64,000 nucleotides of DNA from an uncultured Oscillospiraceae bacterium (GTDB taxonomy: Bacteria; Bacillota; Clostridia; Oscillospirales; Oscillospiraceae). The position numbers and the translations under genes were made by a program. Location of the stretch: contig CAKTJC010000014.1 of NCBI GenBank assembly GCA_934567355.1, positions 7,373 to 71,372 of the forward strand. The letters run 5' to 3'. Position 1 is the first letter of the stretch, and each line of letters starts with the position of its first letter. The notes beneath the pieces are model-generated. The model saw nothing but the letters and a program-made list of their open reading frames with translations. It was not told where the DNA came from and did no database searches. Of this stretch, positions 9,081-21,064 are shown in pieces.

Positions 9081-12000
9081 ATGTATTTTATTGAACAGAG
9101 AATTCAGGTCATCTGCAATCAGCTGGGCAATTTCCGGTTCCGGGAGAGCCGGAGCCTGCCGAACTGGCAGTATAAGAAGGGACAGTTTTTCCGCCCCGAG
9201 GAGGCAGACAAGGCCGCCCCGCCCTGGGAGAAATTTGACTGCCAGACCATGCGCTGGTACGCCGACTATGCCGGAACCGACCAGTTTGAAGGGAAGTTCC
9301 AGGGGCAGAATACGGATTTCCATGGCATCCCCGGAACCCACTATTGGTTCCGCAGCCGGGTGACCATCCCGGAAAGCTTCGGCGGAAAATCCGTCTGGTT
9401 CCGGATCCACACCCAGATCGAAGAATGGGACGACGGCAAGAACCCCCAGTTTTTGGTGTTCGTCAACGGTCAGGTGGTGCAGGGCGCGGATATGAACCAC
9501 CGGGAGGTGCTGCTGAGCCGCTGCGCCGTCGGCGGTGAGACGCTGGACGTGGATATCCAGGCCTATACCGGTACGCTGCACCGGGAGTTTGCCTTCCTGG
9601 CCGATCTCTATGTGCTGGATGAAAAGATCAATCACCTGTACTATGACCTCCTGGTGCCCCTCCAGGCATTTCCCCGCCTGGGTGCGGACAGCAAGGTGCG
9701 CATGGACATTCAGACCGTGCTGAACGACACCATCAATCTGCTGGATCTGCGCCAGCCCTATTCCCCGGAATTCTATGCCTCCATCGACCGGGCGCAGGCG
9801 CACATCACCCGGGAGCTGTATGAGAAAATGGGCGGCTGGGACGAGGTGATCGCCACCTGCATCGGCCATACCCACATCGATGTGGCATGGTGGTGGACGG
9901 TTGCCCAGACCCGGGAAAAGGTGGTGCGCTCCTTTGCAACGGTGCTGAAGCTGATGGAGGAGTACCCCAGCTATAAATTCATGTCCAGCCAGCCCGTGCT
10001 GTACTATTTCCTGAAACAGCGCTACCCGGAGCTGTATGAAAAAATCAGGCAGCGCATTGCCGAGGGACGCTGGGAGACCGAGGGCGGCATGTGGCTGGAG
10101 GCGGACTGCAACCTGACCTCCGGCGAGTCGCTGGTGCGCCAGTTCCTCCATGGCAAGCGCTTCTTCCGGGAGGAATTCGGCCAGGACAATAAGATCCTGT
10201 GGCTGCCCGATGTGTTCGGCTATTCCGGCGCGCTGCCCCAGATCATGAAAAAATCCGGCGTGGACTATTTCATGACCACCAAGCTGGCATGGAACCAGAT
10301 CAACCGCATCCCCAACGATACCTTTATCTGGCGGGGCATCGACGGCAGCGAGGTGCTGACCCATCTGATCACCACCCTGGGCATCGGCCAGAACCCCAAG
10401 GAGAGCTTCTTTACTACCTATAATGGCATGCTCCACCCGGATGCCATCATGGGCGGCTGGGAGCGCTACCAGAACAAGGAGATCAATAACGATATTCTCA
10501 TCTCCTACGGCTACGGCGACGGCGGCGGCGGCCCCACCCGGCAGATGCTGGAGACCTCCCAGCGTATGGAGCAGGGCATCCGGGGCATCCCCAAGGTGCG
10601 GCAGGAGACGGCGCGAACCTATTTTGACCAGCTGAACGAGCGGGTGAAGGACAACCGCCGTCTGGAGACCTGGGAGGGAGAATTCTACTTCGAGTACCAC
10701 CGGGGCACCTATACCTCCATGGCGCGCAACAAGCGGGGCAACCGCAAGAGCGAGCTGGCTATGATGGATCTGGAAACGCTGGGTGTGCTGGCCGGGGATT
10801 ACCCCGCCGAGGCGGACACCCGGCTGTGGCGGGACATCATCCTGCTCAACCAGTTCCACGACATTCTCCCCGGCAGCTCCATCGGCGAGGTCTACGATGT
10901 GACAAAGCAGGAATATGCAAGCCTGCAGCAGGAGGTTTCCGGCCTGATTCAGACCCGGCTGGAGGCACTTGCCGGAGCGGGCGAGGGCATCACCGTGTTC
11001 AATACCCTGGGCTTTGACCGCAGCGACGTGGTGCACCTGGGTGCGCTTCAGGCCGAGGCGCTGGAGGACGCTGCCGGAAACCGCTGCATCGTCCAGCAGA
11101 CGGAGGGCGGCGCGGTTGCCTATCTGAAGAACCTGCCTTCCAAGGGCTATGTCACCCTGCGCCGGGCGGCGGGCAAGGCAGAATCCCCCTTCCACCGCCG
11201 GGACGATCTCCACCTGGAGACCCCGTTCTATTGCATCGCCCTGGATGAAAAGGGCAATTTCACCTCCATCTTTGACAAGGAATACCGCCGCGAGCTTCTG
11301 AAGGACGGCACAAAGGGCAACCTGCTCCGGGTCTACGAGGATAAGCCCATCTACTATGATAACTGGGACATCGACCGCTACTATACCGAAAAGCATTACG
11401 ATGTGGAAAATCTTCTGTCCATGGCATGGACGGAGGACGGCGCGGTGCAGACCACGCTGGAGCTGCGCTATGAATTCTGCGGCTGCACCTTCTGCCAGAA
11501 GATCCACTTCTATGCCGATACCCGGCGGATCGATTTTGAAACCGTGGTGGATTGGAAGCTCCACCAGCATCTGCTGAAGGCGGAATTCCCCCTGGACATC
11601 CACTCCGACGAGGCCACCTTTGAGATCCAGTTCGGCAACGTCAAGCGCAAGGTGCATTCCAATACCAGCTGGGACAAGGCGCGCTTTGAAAGCTGCGGCC
11701 AGAAATGGATGGACTATTCCGAGGGACATTACGGCGTCAGCCTGCTCAACGACTGCAAGTACGGCCACAGCGTCCTGAACGGCGTGGTCGCCCTGACCCT
11801 GCTCAAGAGCGGCGTGGAGCCCAACCCCAATGCTGATGTGGAGACGCATACCTTCACCTACGCGCTGTACCCCCATGGGGAGGGCTGGCAGCAGGCGGGC
11901 ACCGTGCAGGAGAGCTACAAGCTGAACGTCCCCGCTTACGTCCTGCCCGCCGGAACCCCGGGCAAGGCATACAGCTTTGCTTCGGTGGACAAATCCAACG

Positions 12001-12227
12001 TGATCCTGGAAACGGTGAAGCAGGCAGAAAACGGCGAGGGCACCATCCTGCGCCTCTACGAATGCGAAAACGCCCGCACCGACTTCATTCTCACGATCCC
12101 CGTCGGGACAAAGAAGGCATACGAAACCAATCTGCTGGAAGAGATCCAGAAGGAGCTGCCCGTCACCGGCGGCGAGATCCACTGCACCATCAAGCCCTAT
12201 GAGATCCTGACTATCCTGATTCAATAA
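9081..12227 (+). CDS. Alpha-mannosidase, GH38
   Basis: Hydrolyses alpha-mannosidic bonds in N-glycan-type oligosaccharides. The product is 1048 residues; I chose the second of two ATGs (9081) because GAGGG abuts the first too closely. A beta-sandwich N-terminal region precedes the catalytic domain. H263 and D267 in GHTHIDVAWWW are the zinc ligands, and D377 in LWLPDVFGYS is the expected nucleophile. The later parts match the middle and C-terminal GH38 domains. There is no signal peptide, so it acts on imported substrate. A GH3 pseudogene, a DUF624 gene and GH2 follow on the same strand. Confidence 0.95.
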   Translation: MYFIEQRIQVICNQLGNFRFRESRSLPNWQYKKGQFFRPEEADKAAPPWEKFDCQTMRWYADYAGTDQFEGKFQGQNTDFHGIPGTHYWFRSRVTIPESFGGKSVWFRIHTQIEEWDDGKNPQFLVFVNGQVVQGADMNHREVLLSRCAVGGETLDVDIQAYTGTLHREFAFLADLYVLDEKINHLYYDLLVPLQAFPRLGADSKVRMDIQTVLNDTINLLDLRQPYSPEFYASIDRAQAHITRELYEKMGGWDEVIATCIGHTHIDVAWWWTVAQTREKVVRSFATVLKLMEEYPSYKFMSSQPVLYYFLKQRYPELYEKIRQRIAEGRWETEGGMWLEADCNLTSGESLVRQFLHGKRFFREEFGQDNKILWLPDVFGYSGALPQIMKKSGVDYFMTTKLAWNQINRIPNDTFIWRGIDGSEVLTHLITTLGIGQNPKESFFTTYNGMLHPDAIMGGWERYQNKEINNDILISYGYGDGGGGPTRQMLETSQRMEQGIRGIPKVRQETARTYFDQLNERVKDNRRLETWEGEFYFEYHRGTYTSMARNKRGNRKSELAMMDLETLGVLAGDYPAEADTRLWRDIILLNQFHDILPGSSIGEVYDVTKQEYASLQQEVSGLIQTRLEALAGAGEGITVFNTLGFDRSDVVHLGALQAEALEDAAGNRCIVQQTEGGAVAYLKNLPSKGYVTLRRAAGKAESPFHRRDDLHLETPFYCIALDEKGNFTSIFDKEYRRELLKDGTKGNLLRVYEDKPIYYDNWDIDRYYTEKHYDVENLLSMAWTEDGAVQTTLELRYEFCGCTFCQKIHFYADTRRIDFETVVDWKLHQHLLKAEFPLDIHSDEATFEIQFGNVKRKVHSNTSWDKARFESCGQKWMDYSEGHYGVSLLNDCKYGHSVLNGVVALTLLKSGVEPNPNADVETHTFTYALYPHGEGWQQAGTVQESYKLNVPAYVLPAGTPGKAYSFASVDKSNVILETVKQAENGEGTILRLYECENARTDFILTIPVGTKKAYETNLLEEIQKELPVTGGEIHCTIKPYEILTILIQ

Positions 12228-12240
12228 TAACCACACATCC

Positions 12241-12271
12241 AATGTACCGCGCGGAACCGGCGCGGTACATT
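12241..12271 (+). terminator. Hairpin between GH38 and the GH3 pseudogene
   Basis: 12-bp stem AATGTACCGCGC with its complement and a 7-nt loop. It is followed by TGCTGCAAAAAAGG rather than a T-run, so termination may be partial. Confidence 0.5.
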
Positions 12272-12291
12272 GCTGCAAAAAAGGAGCGCCT

Positions 12292-14516
12292 ATGGAAGCC
12301 TTTCGTGATCCAGAATTATCCCCGGAGGAGCGGGCAGAAGATCTTCTGCGCCGGATGACCCTGCGGGAAAAGATCGGCCAGCTGAATCAGCGGCTATATG
12401 GCTTTGCCATCTACCGTCGGGAAGGGGAGCAGATCCGGTTTACCCGGGAGTTCCAGGAGGAGGTCGCGCGCTATGGGGGACTGGGATGCCTGTATGGGCT
12501 GCACCGCGCCGACCCCTGGTCCAAGCGGGATTTTGCCGCCGGCCTGGAGGGTGTGCTTGCCGTCAAGGCCCGGAACCGGGTGCAGGAATATGTGATCTCC
12601 CATTCCAGATTCGGAATTCCTGCCCTGTTCAGCACCGAGTGCCCCCATGGGCACCAGGCGCTGGATGGCTATCTGCTTCCCGTGAACCTGGCGGCCGGCT
12701 GTACCTTTGCGCCGGAACTGCTGGAAGCAGCGGCGGAAGTGGCCGGGGAGCAGCTGCACGATATGGGCATTGATCTGGCGCTGGTGTCCGCTTTGGATGT
12801 GCTGCGGGATCCCCGGTGGGGCCGGAGCGAGGAGTGCTTCGGCGAGGATCCCTGCCTGGCTGCCCGGATGGCCGGGGCCGTGGTGCGGGGCATCTAGCGC
12901 CAGGGGGTTGGGGTGGTAGCCAAGCACCTGTGTGCCCAGGGGGAGACTACCGGCGGCGTCAATGCCAGCGCTGCCCGTATCGGCCCCCGGGAGCTGCGGG
13001 AGATCCATTTGCCTCCGGTAAAGGCTGCCGCAGCGGCCGGAGCCGTGGGGATGATGGCCGCCTACAATGAGATCGACGGCGTCTATTGCCATGCAAATCC
13101 CCATTTGCTCAATGAGATCTCCGCCGGGAGTATGGCTTCCGCGGCTTCGTGATGTCTGACGGGGTAGCCATCGACCAGCTGGACGCCGTTACCGGGGATC
13201 GGGCGGCCTCCGGCGCGCTGGCGCTGAATTCCGGCGTGGACATGGGCTTGTGGGATACCGGCTTTCAGAAATTGGAGGAGGCTGTCCGGCGGGGGCTTAC
13301 CGACGAGGCAGCCATTGACCGGGCGGCCAGACGCATTCTCACACTGAAATTCCGGCGAGGCCTTTTTGAAAACCCCTGCATCCTGGAAACCGATGCCTAC
13401 ATGCGCCATACCCATCACGCCTGCCCGCAGGCCGCCGTTCTGGCAGAGCACAGCCTGGTGCTGCTGAAAAATGAGAAGAACCTGCTCCCTCTGCCCATCG
13501 CGGGCAGGATCGGTCTTACCGGCCCCAACGCGGATGCAATTTATAACCAGCTGGGGGACTATACGCCGCCCCAGCGCCCGGGCCCCGGCATCACTATCAG
13601 GGGCGGGCTGGAGGCAATGGGCGTTCCTTTTGTCTATGCCCCCGGATGCCCTCTGTTCGGCGGGGGAGGGGAGGCAGTGAAATCAGCCTTGCAGGATTTT
13701 GCAGAATGTGATATTGTAATTGCAGCGGTGGGCGGAAGCTCCAGCCGGTTTGCCGGAGGCACTTTCCTGAATAATGGCGCTCTGGACGCCCAGTCCATGC
13801 AGACCATGGACTGCGGCGAAAATGTGGATGCAGCGAACCTGACCCTGCCGGGGGAGCAGCTGCGGCTGCTGGAAGCGATTCACCGCTCCGGCAAACGCCT
13901 GGTGACGGTGCTCATCGGCGGCCGCCCCTATGCCATGAAGGAGATCACTGCCCTGTCCGATGCTGTGGTGTGCGCCTTCTATCCCGGCCCCACCGGCGGC
14001 GAGGCCATAGCAAAGCTGCTCTTCGGTACGATTTTTCCTGCCGGGCGGCTGTGTGTCTCCCTGCCCGATACCCCGGGGCAGCTGCCGGTGTACTATAATT
14101 CCAAGGATTCCTGCCGCCGGGGCGCTTATTGCGATGTGGGGATTCCGCAGTTTTCCTTCGGCTTCGGCGTGAGCGGCACGGCATTTTCTTATGTGCTGCT
14201 TCAGATTCCGGCGGCGGAAGACCTGCGCCTGACCTTCCGGATCGCGAATACGGGAGCCTGCCCCGGCTGGGCGGTGCCCCAGCTGTACCTGCATCGCACC
14301 CAGGGCATCGCGACCTCCCGCATCCGGCAGCTGTGCGGATTCTGCAAATTGTATCTCGCCCCCGGAGAGACCCGGGAGCTGACCATTCCCATCCCGGCAG
14401 AATCCCTGATCCAATGGGATGCGGCCGACCGCCCGGTGACCCCGCCCGGCACCATCGAATGGTTCCTGGCGGACGAAGGAGAAGACCGCCTCCAGGGGAT
14501 ATTTGTGCTGAACTGA
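12292..14516 (+). pseudogene. Beta-glucosidase/xylosidase-like GH3, two inactivating lesions
   Basis: The two reading frames together cover a complete GH3 enzyme of about 740 residues: GH3 N-terminal barrel, C-terminal sandwich, FnIII-like tail. A ribosome site (AAGGAG) precedes the ATG. Lesion 1: an in-frame TAG at 12895-12897 (codon 202), where VVRGI*RQGVGVV would read with Gln if CAG. Lesion 2: loss of one C near 13119; restoring it gives NEILRREYGFRGFVMSDG, with the catalytic-nucleophile motif MSDG. Downstream, the frame from about 13121 to 14516 is intact and carries KNEKNLLPLP, the start of the C-terminal domain. Two independent lesions argue for real decay rather than a single sequencing error. 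Confidence 0.85.
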
Positions 14517-14562
14517 GCCCCCGTGGGCACAGCCATAGAAAATAAAAAAGGAGACCCCCCAT

Positions 14563-15219
14563 ATGAAAAGTTTGTTCCGCTTGGATAGTCCCGTTATGCA
14601 GATGCTGTCAAAGGTGGCGGATCTGATGATCGTCAATGTGCTCTTCTGGCTCTGCTGCCTGCCGGTGGTTACGGCAGGTGCGTCTCTGGCGGCAATGCAC
14701 AAGGTGACGCAGAGCATCGCGCTGGAGGAGGACGGCGGCGTGGTGAAGCCCTTCTTCCGGGCGTTCCGGGATAATTTCAAGCAGGCCACTTTGGGCTGGC
14801 TGGTGGTGATCGTGCTCCTGGCGGGGCTCGGTGCAGACCTGATCCTCTCCATTTCGTACCTGACGGGCAATACGCTGCTGGCATGCAAATGGATCTGCGC
14901 CGTGGTGGCGGCCATCGTGCTGGCCATCAGCGAGTATTATTTCCAGCTGATCGTGCGCTACGAAAATACCATGCGGCAGCATTTGATGAATTCTGCCATC
15001 CTGGCGGTGGTGAAGCTGCCCCGGACGATCGCCATGATGTTTCTGACCCTCCTGCCTCTGCTGATCGCGCTGGTGTCCATGAATGCATTTGTCTCTACGA
15101 TGATCTTCTGGGTGATCATCGGCTTTGCCTTTATCAGCTATGCCCAGGCCAGCCTTATGCGCCCGGTTTTCCGTCAGCTGGAAAAAGCCGAGGGACCCAA
15201 CGTCCAGTTGATGGACTGA
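14563..15219 (+). CDS. DUF624 (YesL-like) membrane protein
   Basis: Integral membrane protein of 218 residues with about five hydrophobic segments. The N-terminus has the family pattern of a long helix with LFWLCCLPVVTAGAS, followed by HKVTQ and a FFRAFRDNFKQ amphipathic stretch. Proteins of this family are very often encoded beside LplABC-type importers and glycosidases in Firmicutes, as here. Their biochemical role is unknown. AAGGAG precedes the start. Confidence 0.88.
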   Translation: MKSLFRLDSPVMQMLSKVADLMIVNVLFWLCCLPVVTAGASLAAMHKVTQSIALEEDGGVVKPFFRAFRDNFKQATLGWLVVIVLLAGLGADLILSISYLTGNTLLACKWICAVVAAIVLAISEYYFQLIVRYENTMRQHLMNSAILAVVKLPRTIAMMFLTLLPLLIALVSMNAFVSTMIFWVIIGFAFISYAQASLMRPVFRQLEKAEGPNVQLMD

Positions 15220-15224
15220 CATGA

Positions 15225-18086
<2,862 letters not shown>

Positions 18087-18092
18087 CAGAAA

Positions 18093-18136
18093 AAAACAGG
18101 GCAAATTCGTCCGGCATGGCGAATTTGCCCTGTTTT
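18093..18136 (+). terminator. Terminator after lacZ
   Basis: 17-bp perfect stem (AAAACAGGGCAAATTCG with its complement), 10-nt loop, the downstream arm ending in TTTT. Confidence 0.9.
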
Positions 18137-18151
18137 AGGGAGACCCAGAAC

Positions 18152-18204
18152 AAAGGAACCTTTGAATAAATCGTCCACAGATGAAGGACGGATCTTTTTT
18201 GCCC
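18152..18204. repeat. Palindromic interspersed repeat, half copy C
   Basis: Only the left arm is present (AAGGAACCTTTGAATAAATC, then a diverged continuation to the GGATCTTTT region). The loop and right arm are missing. Lies immediately upstream of the promoter of the TerB/BrxD-like module. Confidence 0.65.
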
Positions 18205-18210
18205 TTCCCC

Positions 18211-18239
18211 TTGACGGAATTCCCGGGATGGGGTATGAT
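18211..18239 (+). promoter_or_regulatory. Promoter of the TerB/BrxD-like module
   Basis: TTGACG, exactly 17 nt, then TATGAT, about 35 bp upstream of the first start codon. Confidence 0.7.
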
Positions 18240-18272
18240 AAACGCAAACATTTGTCCGAAGGAGGTGAGGAA

Positions 18273-19724
18273 ATGGGAAGCAGGAGCGTAGACGACCTGA
18301 TCGATAACGTTTTGCAGCAGATATTCCGGGATGAGCCGATCAGACCCCGGAAGGATGCACCGAAGGAAAAGCTTCCCTCCCTGCTGCGGGCGGCGCGGTC
18401 GCTGGAAACGGGAACCTCTTATTTTTATCAGAACCGACGCAGCCTTTTCCTCAAGCAGGGCAAGCTTCTGGCAAATTACGAGGATGATTTCCCTGAGCGG
18501 ATCAAGGTCACCCGCTATTATCCCACCTATGATGTTCTCACCGACCGGGAACTGCGCAGCTATTTTTCCTGGCGCACCCGCGTGCGCAGGGGGGAGATCG
18601 GGGAGGGCTGCACCACCTTTGCTTTCCTCTATCTCTACGAGCTGATCAACCAGATCGGCGTGGAAAGCCCGGTGGCCGGGCTGCAGAAAATGGATGCCTT
18701 CGTGGATGCCTATGGAAAGCTGGACGGTGCCATTTCCAGCTATTATCGCAATTGGCGCAAATCCTACATTCTGTATTATAACCTTTCCGATTCCTTCTGG
18801 CAGGAAGAGGAGTTGGACGCGGCGGTGCAGCTTGATATTCTGGACAGCGCTCCAGAGCGCAGCAACGATGTGCTTGTCGGCGCAGTGTCGGCGCTTGCTC
18901 CCGCCTGGCTGCGGCGCAGCAAATTCTACCGCAGCCACCGGCAGGAGATGGATACCGTGATCGCCGGAACCATGCGGCAGATGTGCCTGCATTACCGCAA
19001 GCGGGGCGGCCGCAGCCTGAGCGAGCAGCTCTTCGGCGGGCAGAAGACGCGCCCCTTTGATTTGTTCTTCTCGGCCATGTTCTGTGATCCCCTCAAGAAA
19101 AGGGATGCAACCTACTACCTCACCGATACCCGCTATTTTGTGTGCACCGACGGCTACTGGACGGAAGTCGGCCGGTTCACGGATGAGCGCGGGCAGAGAA
19201 AGCTGGAGGAGCTGATGAAGGCCATCGACGCATCCCTGCGGGATGCCCTGGAGCCCGGAAAGCCCATTCAGCGCCCGACGCAGATGCGTTGGGTAGATAA
19301 AATCATTCAGGAAGAAACCCAGTCCCTTCTGGACGAAAAGCAGAAGGCGGCGCAGGCTGCCAAGCGGATCGCCATCGATTATTCTGCGCTGGATGCCATC
19401 CGCCGCGATGCCGCCGTCACCCAGGAGCGCCTGGCGATCGAGGACGAAATGGAGCAGCCCCAGGAAACGCCGCCCGCCCCTGTCCCGGAGGAACCGGTAT
19501 CGCCGGATGAGGGCTGCCCTCTGGACGCGGTGCAGTACCGCCTGATGCAGTGCCTGCTCTACGGCAGGGACACCCGCTGGGTGCAGCAGGAGGGGAAAAT
19601 GCTGTCCGTTTTATTGGACAGCATCAATGAGAAACTATATGATGTCTTCCAGGATTCCGTGATCGAGGGTGAGAACCTGGTGGAAGACTATATCGACGAA
19701 CTGAAAGAGATGGTCAAACCATGA
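18273..19724 (+). CDS. TerB_N/TerB_C domain protein
   Basis: First gene of the three-gene module, 483 residues. AGGAGGTGAG places the start at 18273. Residues ~45-150 match the TerB N-terminal domain (YYPTYDVLTDRELRSYFSWR, then TRVRRGEIG and FLYLYELINQIG). A charged, probably helical, linker follows at ~340-400, with a proline-rich stretch (QETPPAPVPEEPV). The C-terminal ~80 residues (LDAVQYRLMQCLLYG to IEGENLVEDYIDELKEM) resemble TerB_C. No enzymatic motif is visible. TerB-type domains are associated by gene context with stress response and DNA-processing systems. It overlaps the next gene by 4 nt (ATGA), so the two are probably translationally coupled and their products may interact. Confidence 0.82.
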   Translation: MGSRSVDDLIDNVLQQIFRDEPIRPRKDAPKEKLPSLLRAARSLETGTSYFYQNRRSLFLKQGKLLANYEDDFPERIKVTRYYPTYDVLTDRELRSYFSWRTRVRRGEIGEGCTTFAFLYLYELINQIGVESPVAGLQKMDAFVDAYGKLDGAISSYYRNWRKSYILYYNLSDSFWQEEELDAAVQLDILDSAPERSNDVLVGAVSALAPAWLRRSKFYRSHRQEMDTVIAGTMRQMCLHYRKRGGRSLSEQLFGGQKTRPFDLFFSAMFCDPLKKRDATYYLTDTRYFVCTDGYWTEVGRFTDERGQRKLEELMKAIDASLRDALEPGKPIQRPTQMRWVDKIIQEETQSLLDEKQKAAQAAKRIAIDYSALDAIRRDAAVTQERLAIEDEMEQPQETPPAPVPEEPVSPDEGCPLDAVQYRLMQCLLYGRDTRWVQQEGKMLSVLLDSINEKLYDVFQDSVIEGENLVEDYIDELKEMVKP

Positions 19725-21034
19725 AAATACCCAAGCGAATTGCCCAAACCCTGATGAATTCCCTCAAGGGCGGCGTGGTGCCCCGGGTGGGGCTGTCCTA
19801 CATCACCGTGGGACGCAAGGCGGAAATTGACGCGCTGCTGCGGGATGTGGACGTCATCGCCGACGGCGGTGCATCCTTCCGCTTCATCGTGGGCAAATAC
19901 GGCAGCGGCAAGAGCTTCCTGCTGCAAACCATCCGCAACTATGTGATGGCAAAAAACTTTGTGGTGGTGGATGCCGACCTCTCACCGGAGCGGCGGCTCC
20001 AGGGCACCCGCGGACAGGGACTTGCCACCTATAAGGAACTGATTCGCAATATGTCCACCAAAACCAAGCCGGACGGCGGCGCGCTGCCCCTGATCCTCGA
20101 CCGCTGGATCAGCAATGTGCAGCAGGAAGTCCTGGCGGAAAGCGGCCTTTCCGCCACCGATCCCGCCCTTCAGAGCAGGGTGGAGAAGAAGATCTCTGGT
20201 GTGATCTATTCCCTGAACGAAATGGTGCACGGCTTCGATTTCGCCCGCCTGCTGACGCTCTACTATCAGGCCAGCCGCAATGACGACGACGAGACCAAGG
20301 CCAAGGTGCTCAAGTGGTTCCGGGGCGAATATGCCACCAAGACGGAGGCGCGCGCAGAGCTGGGCGTGACCATCGTCATCACCGATGACGATTGGTACGA
20401 GTATCTGAAGCTCTTTGCCGCCTTCCTGACCCGCGCAGGCTACGCGGGCATGCTGGTGCTGATCGACGAGCTGGTGAATATCTACAAGATTCCCAATGCC
20501 ATCACCCGGCAGTATAATTATGAAAAGATCCTCACCATGTACAACGATGCCATGCAGGGCAAAGCGCAGCACATCGGCTTCATCCTGGGCGGCACGCCTC
20601 AGTGTATGGAGGACCCCCGCCGGGGTGTGTACAGCTATGAAGCGCTGCGCTCCCGCCTGGCGGAGGGGCATTTCGCCGGGGAGCACAAGGACCTTCTGTC
20701 CCCCGTCATCCGCCTGCTGCCCCTGACCAACGAGGAGATGCTGATCCTCATCGAAAAGCTGGCGGACATTCACGCCGGGCTGTATGAGTATGACCAGATC
20801 GTCACCCAGCAGGACATGGTGGACTTTATCGAAATCGAATTCGGTCGCATCGGTGCGGACAGCCATATCACCCCCCGGGAAGTCATCCGCGACTTTATCG
20901 AGGTGCTGGATATTGTTTACCAGAATCCGAATCTCAAGGTAAAACAGCTTCTGGGCAGCGACAGCTTCCGGTATGCCCAGAACGCCGTCCTGGAGGAATC
21001 CGGCAGCGGCGATTTTGCAGAGTTTGACATTTGA
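19721..21034 (+). CDS. BrxD-like P-loop ATPase (DUF2791)
   Basis: 437 residues. Walker A is GKYGSGKS at about residues 58-65; Walker B is MLVLIDE with D249-E250. The opening PRVGLSYITVGRKAEIDALL, and DADLSPERRLQGTRGQGLATYKEL after the first helix, are typical of the DUF2791 family, which includes BrxD of type 2 BREX phage-exclusion systems. The start overlaps the stop of the TerB gene and the helicase gene follows after 30 nt. No PglZ, PglX or methylase gene is nearby, so this is not a complete BREX locus. Likely a nucleic-acid-associated AAA-type ATPase working with the helicase. Confidence 0.88.
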   Translation: MKIPKRIAQTLMNSLKGGVVPRVGLSYITVGRKAEIDALLRDVDVIADGGASFRFIVGKYGSGKSFLLQTIRNYVMAKNFVVVDADLSPERRLQGTRGQGLATYKELIRNMSTKTKPDGGALPLILDRWISNVQQEVLAESGLSATDPALQSRVEKKISGVIYSLNEMVHGFDFARLLTLYYQASRNDDDETKAKVLKWFRGEYATKTEARAELGVTIVITDDDWYEYLKLFAAFLTRAGYAGMLVLIDELVNIYKIPNAITRQYNYEKILTMYNDAMQGKAQHIGFILGGTPQCMEDPRRGVYSYEALRSRLAEGHFAGEHKDLLSPVIRLLPLTNEEMLILIEKLADIHAGLYEYDQIVTQQDMVDFIEIEFGRIGADSHITPREVIRDFIEVLDIVYQNPNLKVKQLLGSDSFRYAQNAVLEESGSGDFAEFDI

Positions 21035-21064
21035 ACCGAGTAGACCGATATTGGAGAAATGCCT

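Noticed and set aside
9036..12278. 1080-codon open frame antisense to the GH38 gene
   Set aside because: Shadow of the alpha-mannosidase; no ribosome site and a composition rich in His/Gln/Val typical of antisense frames.
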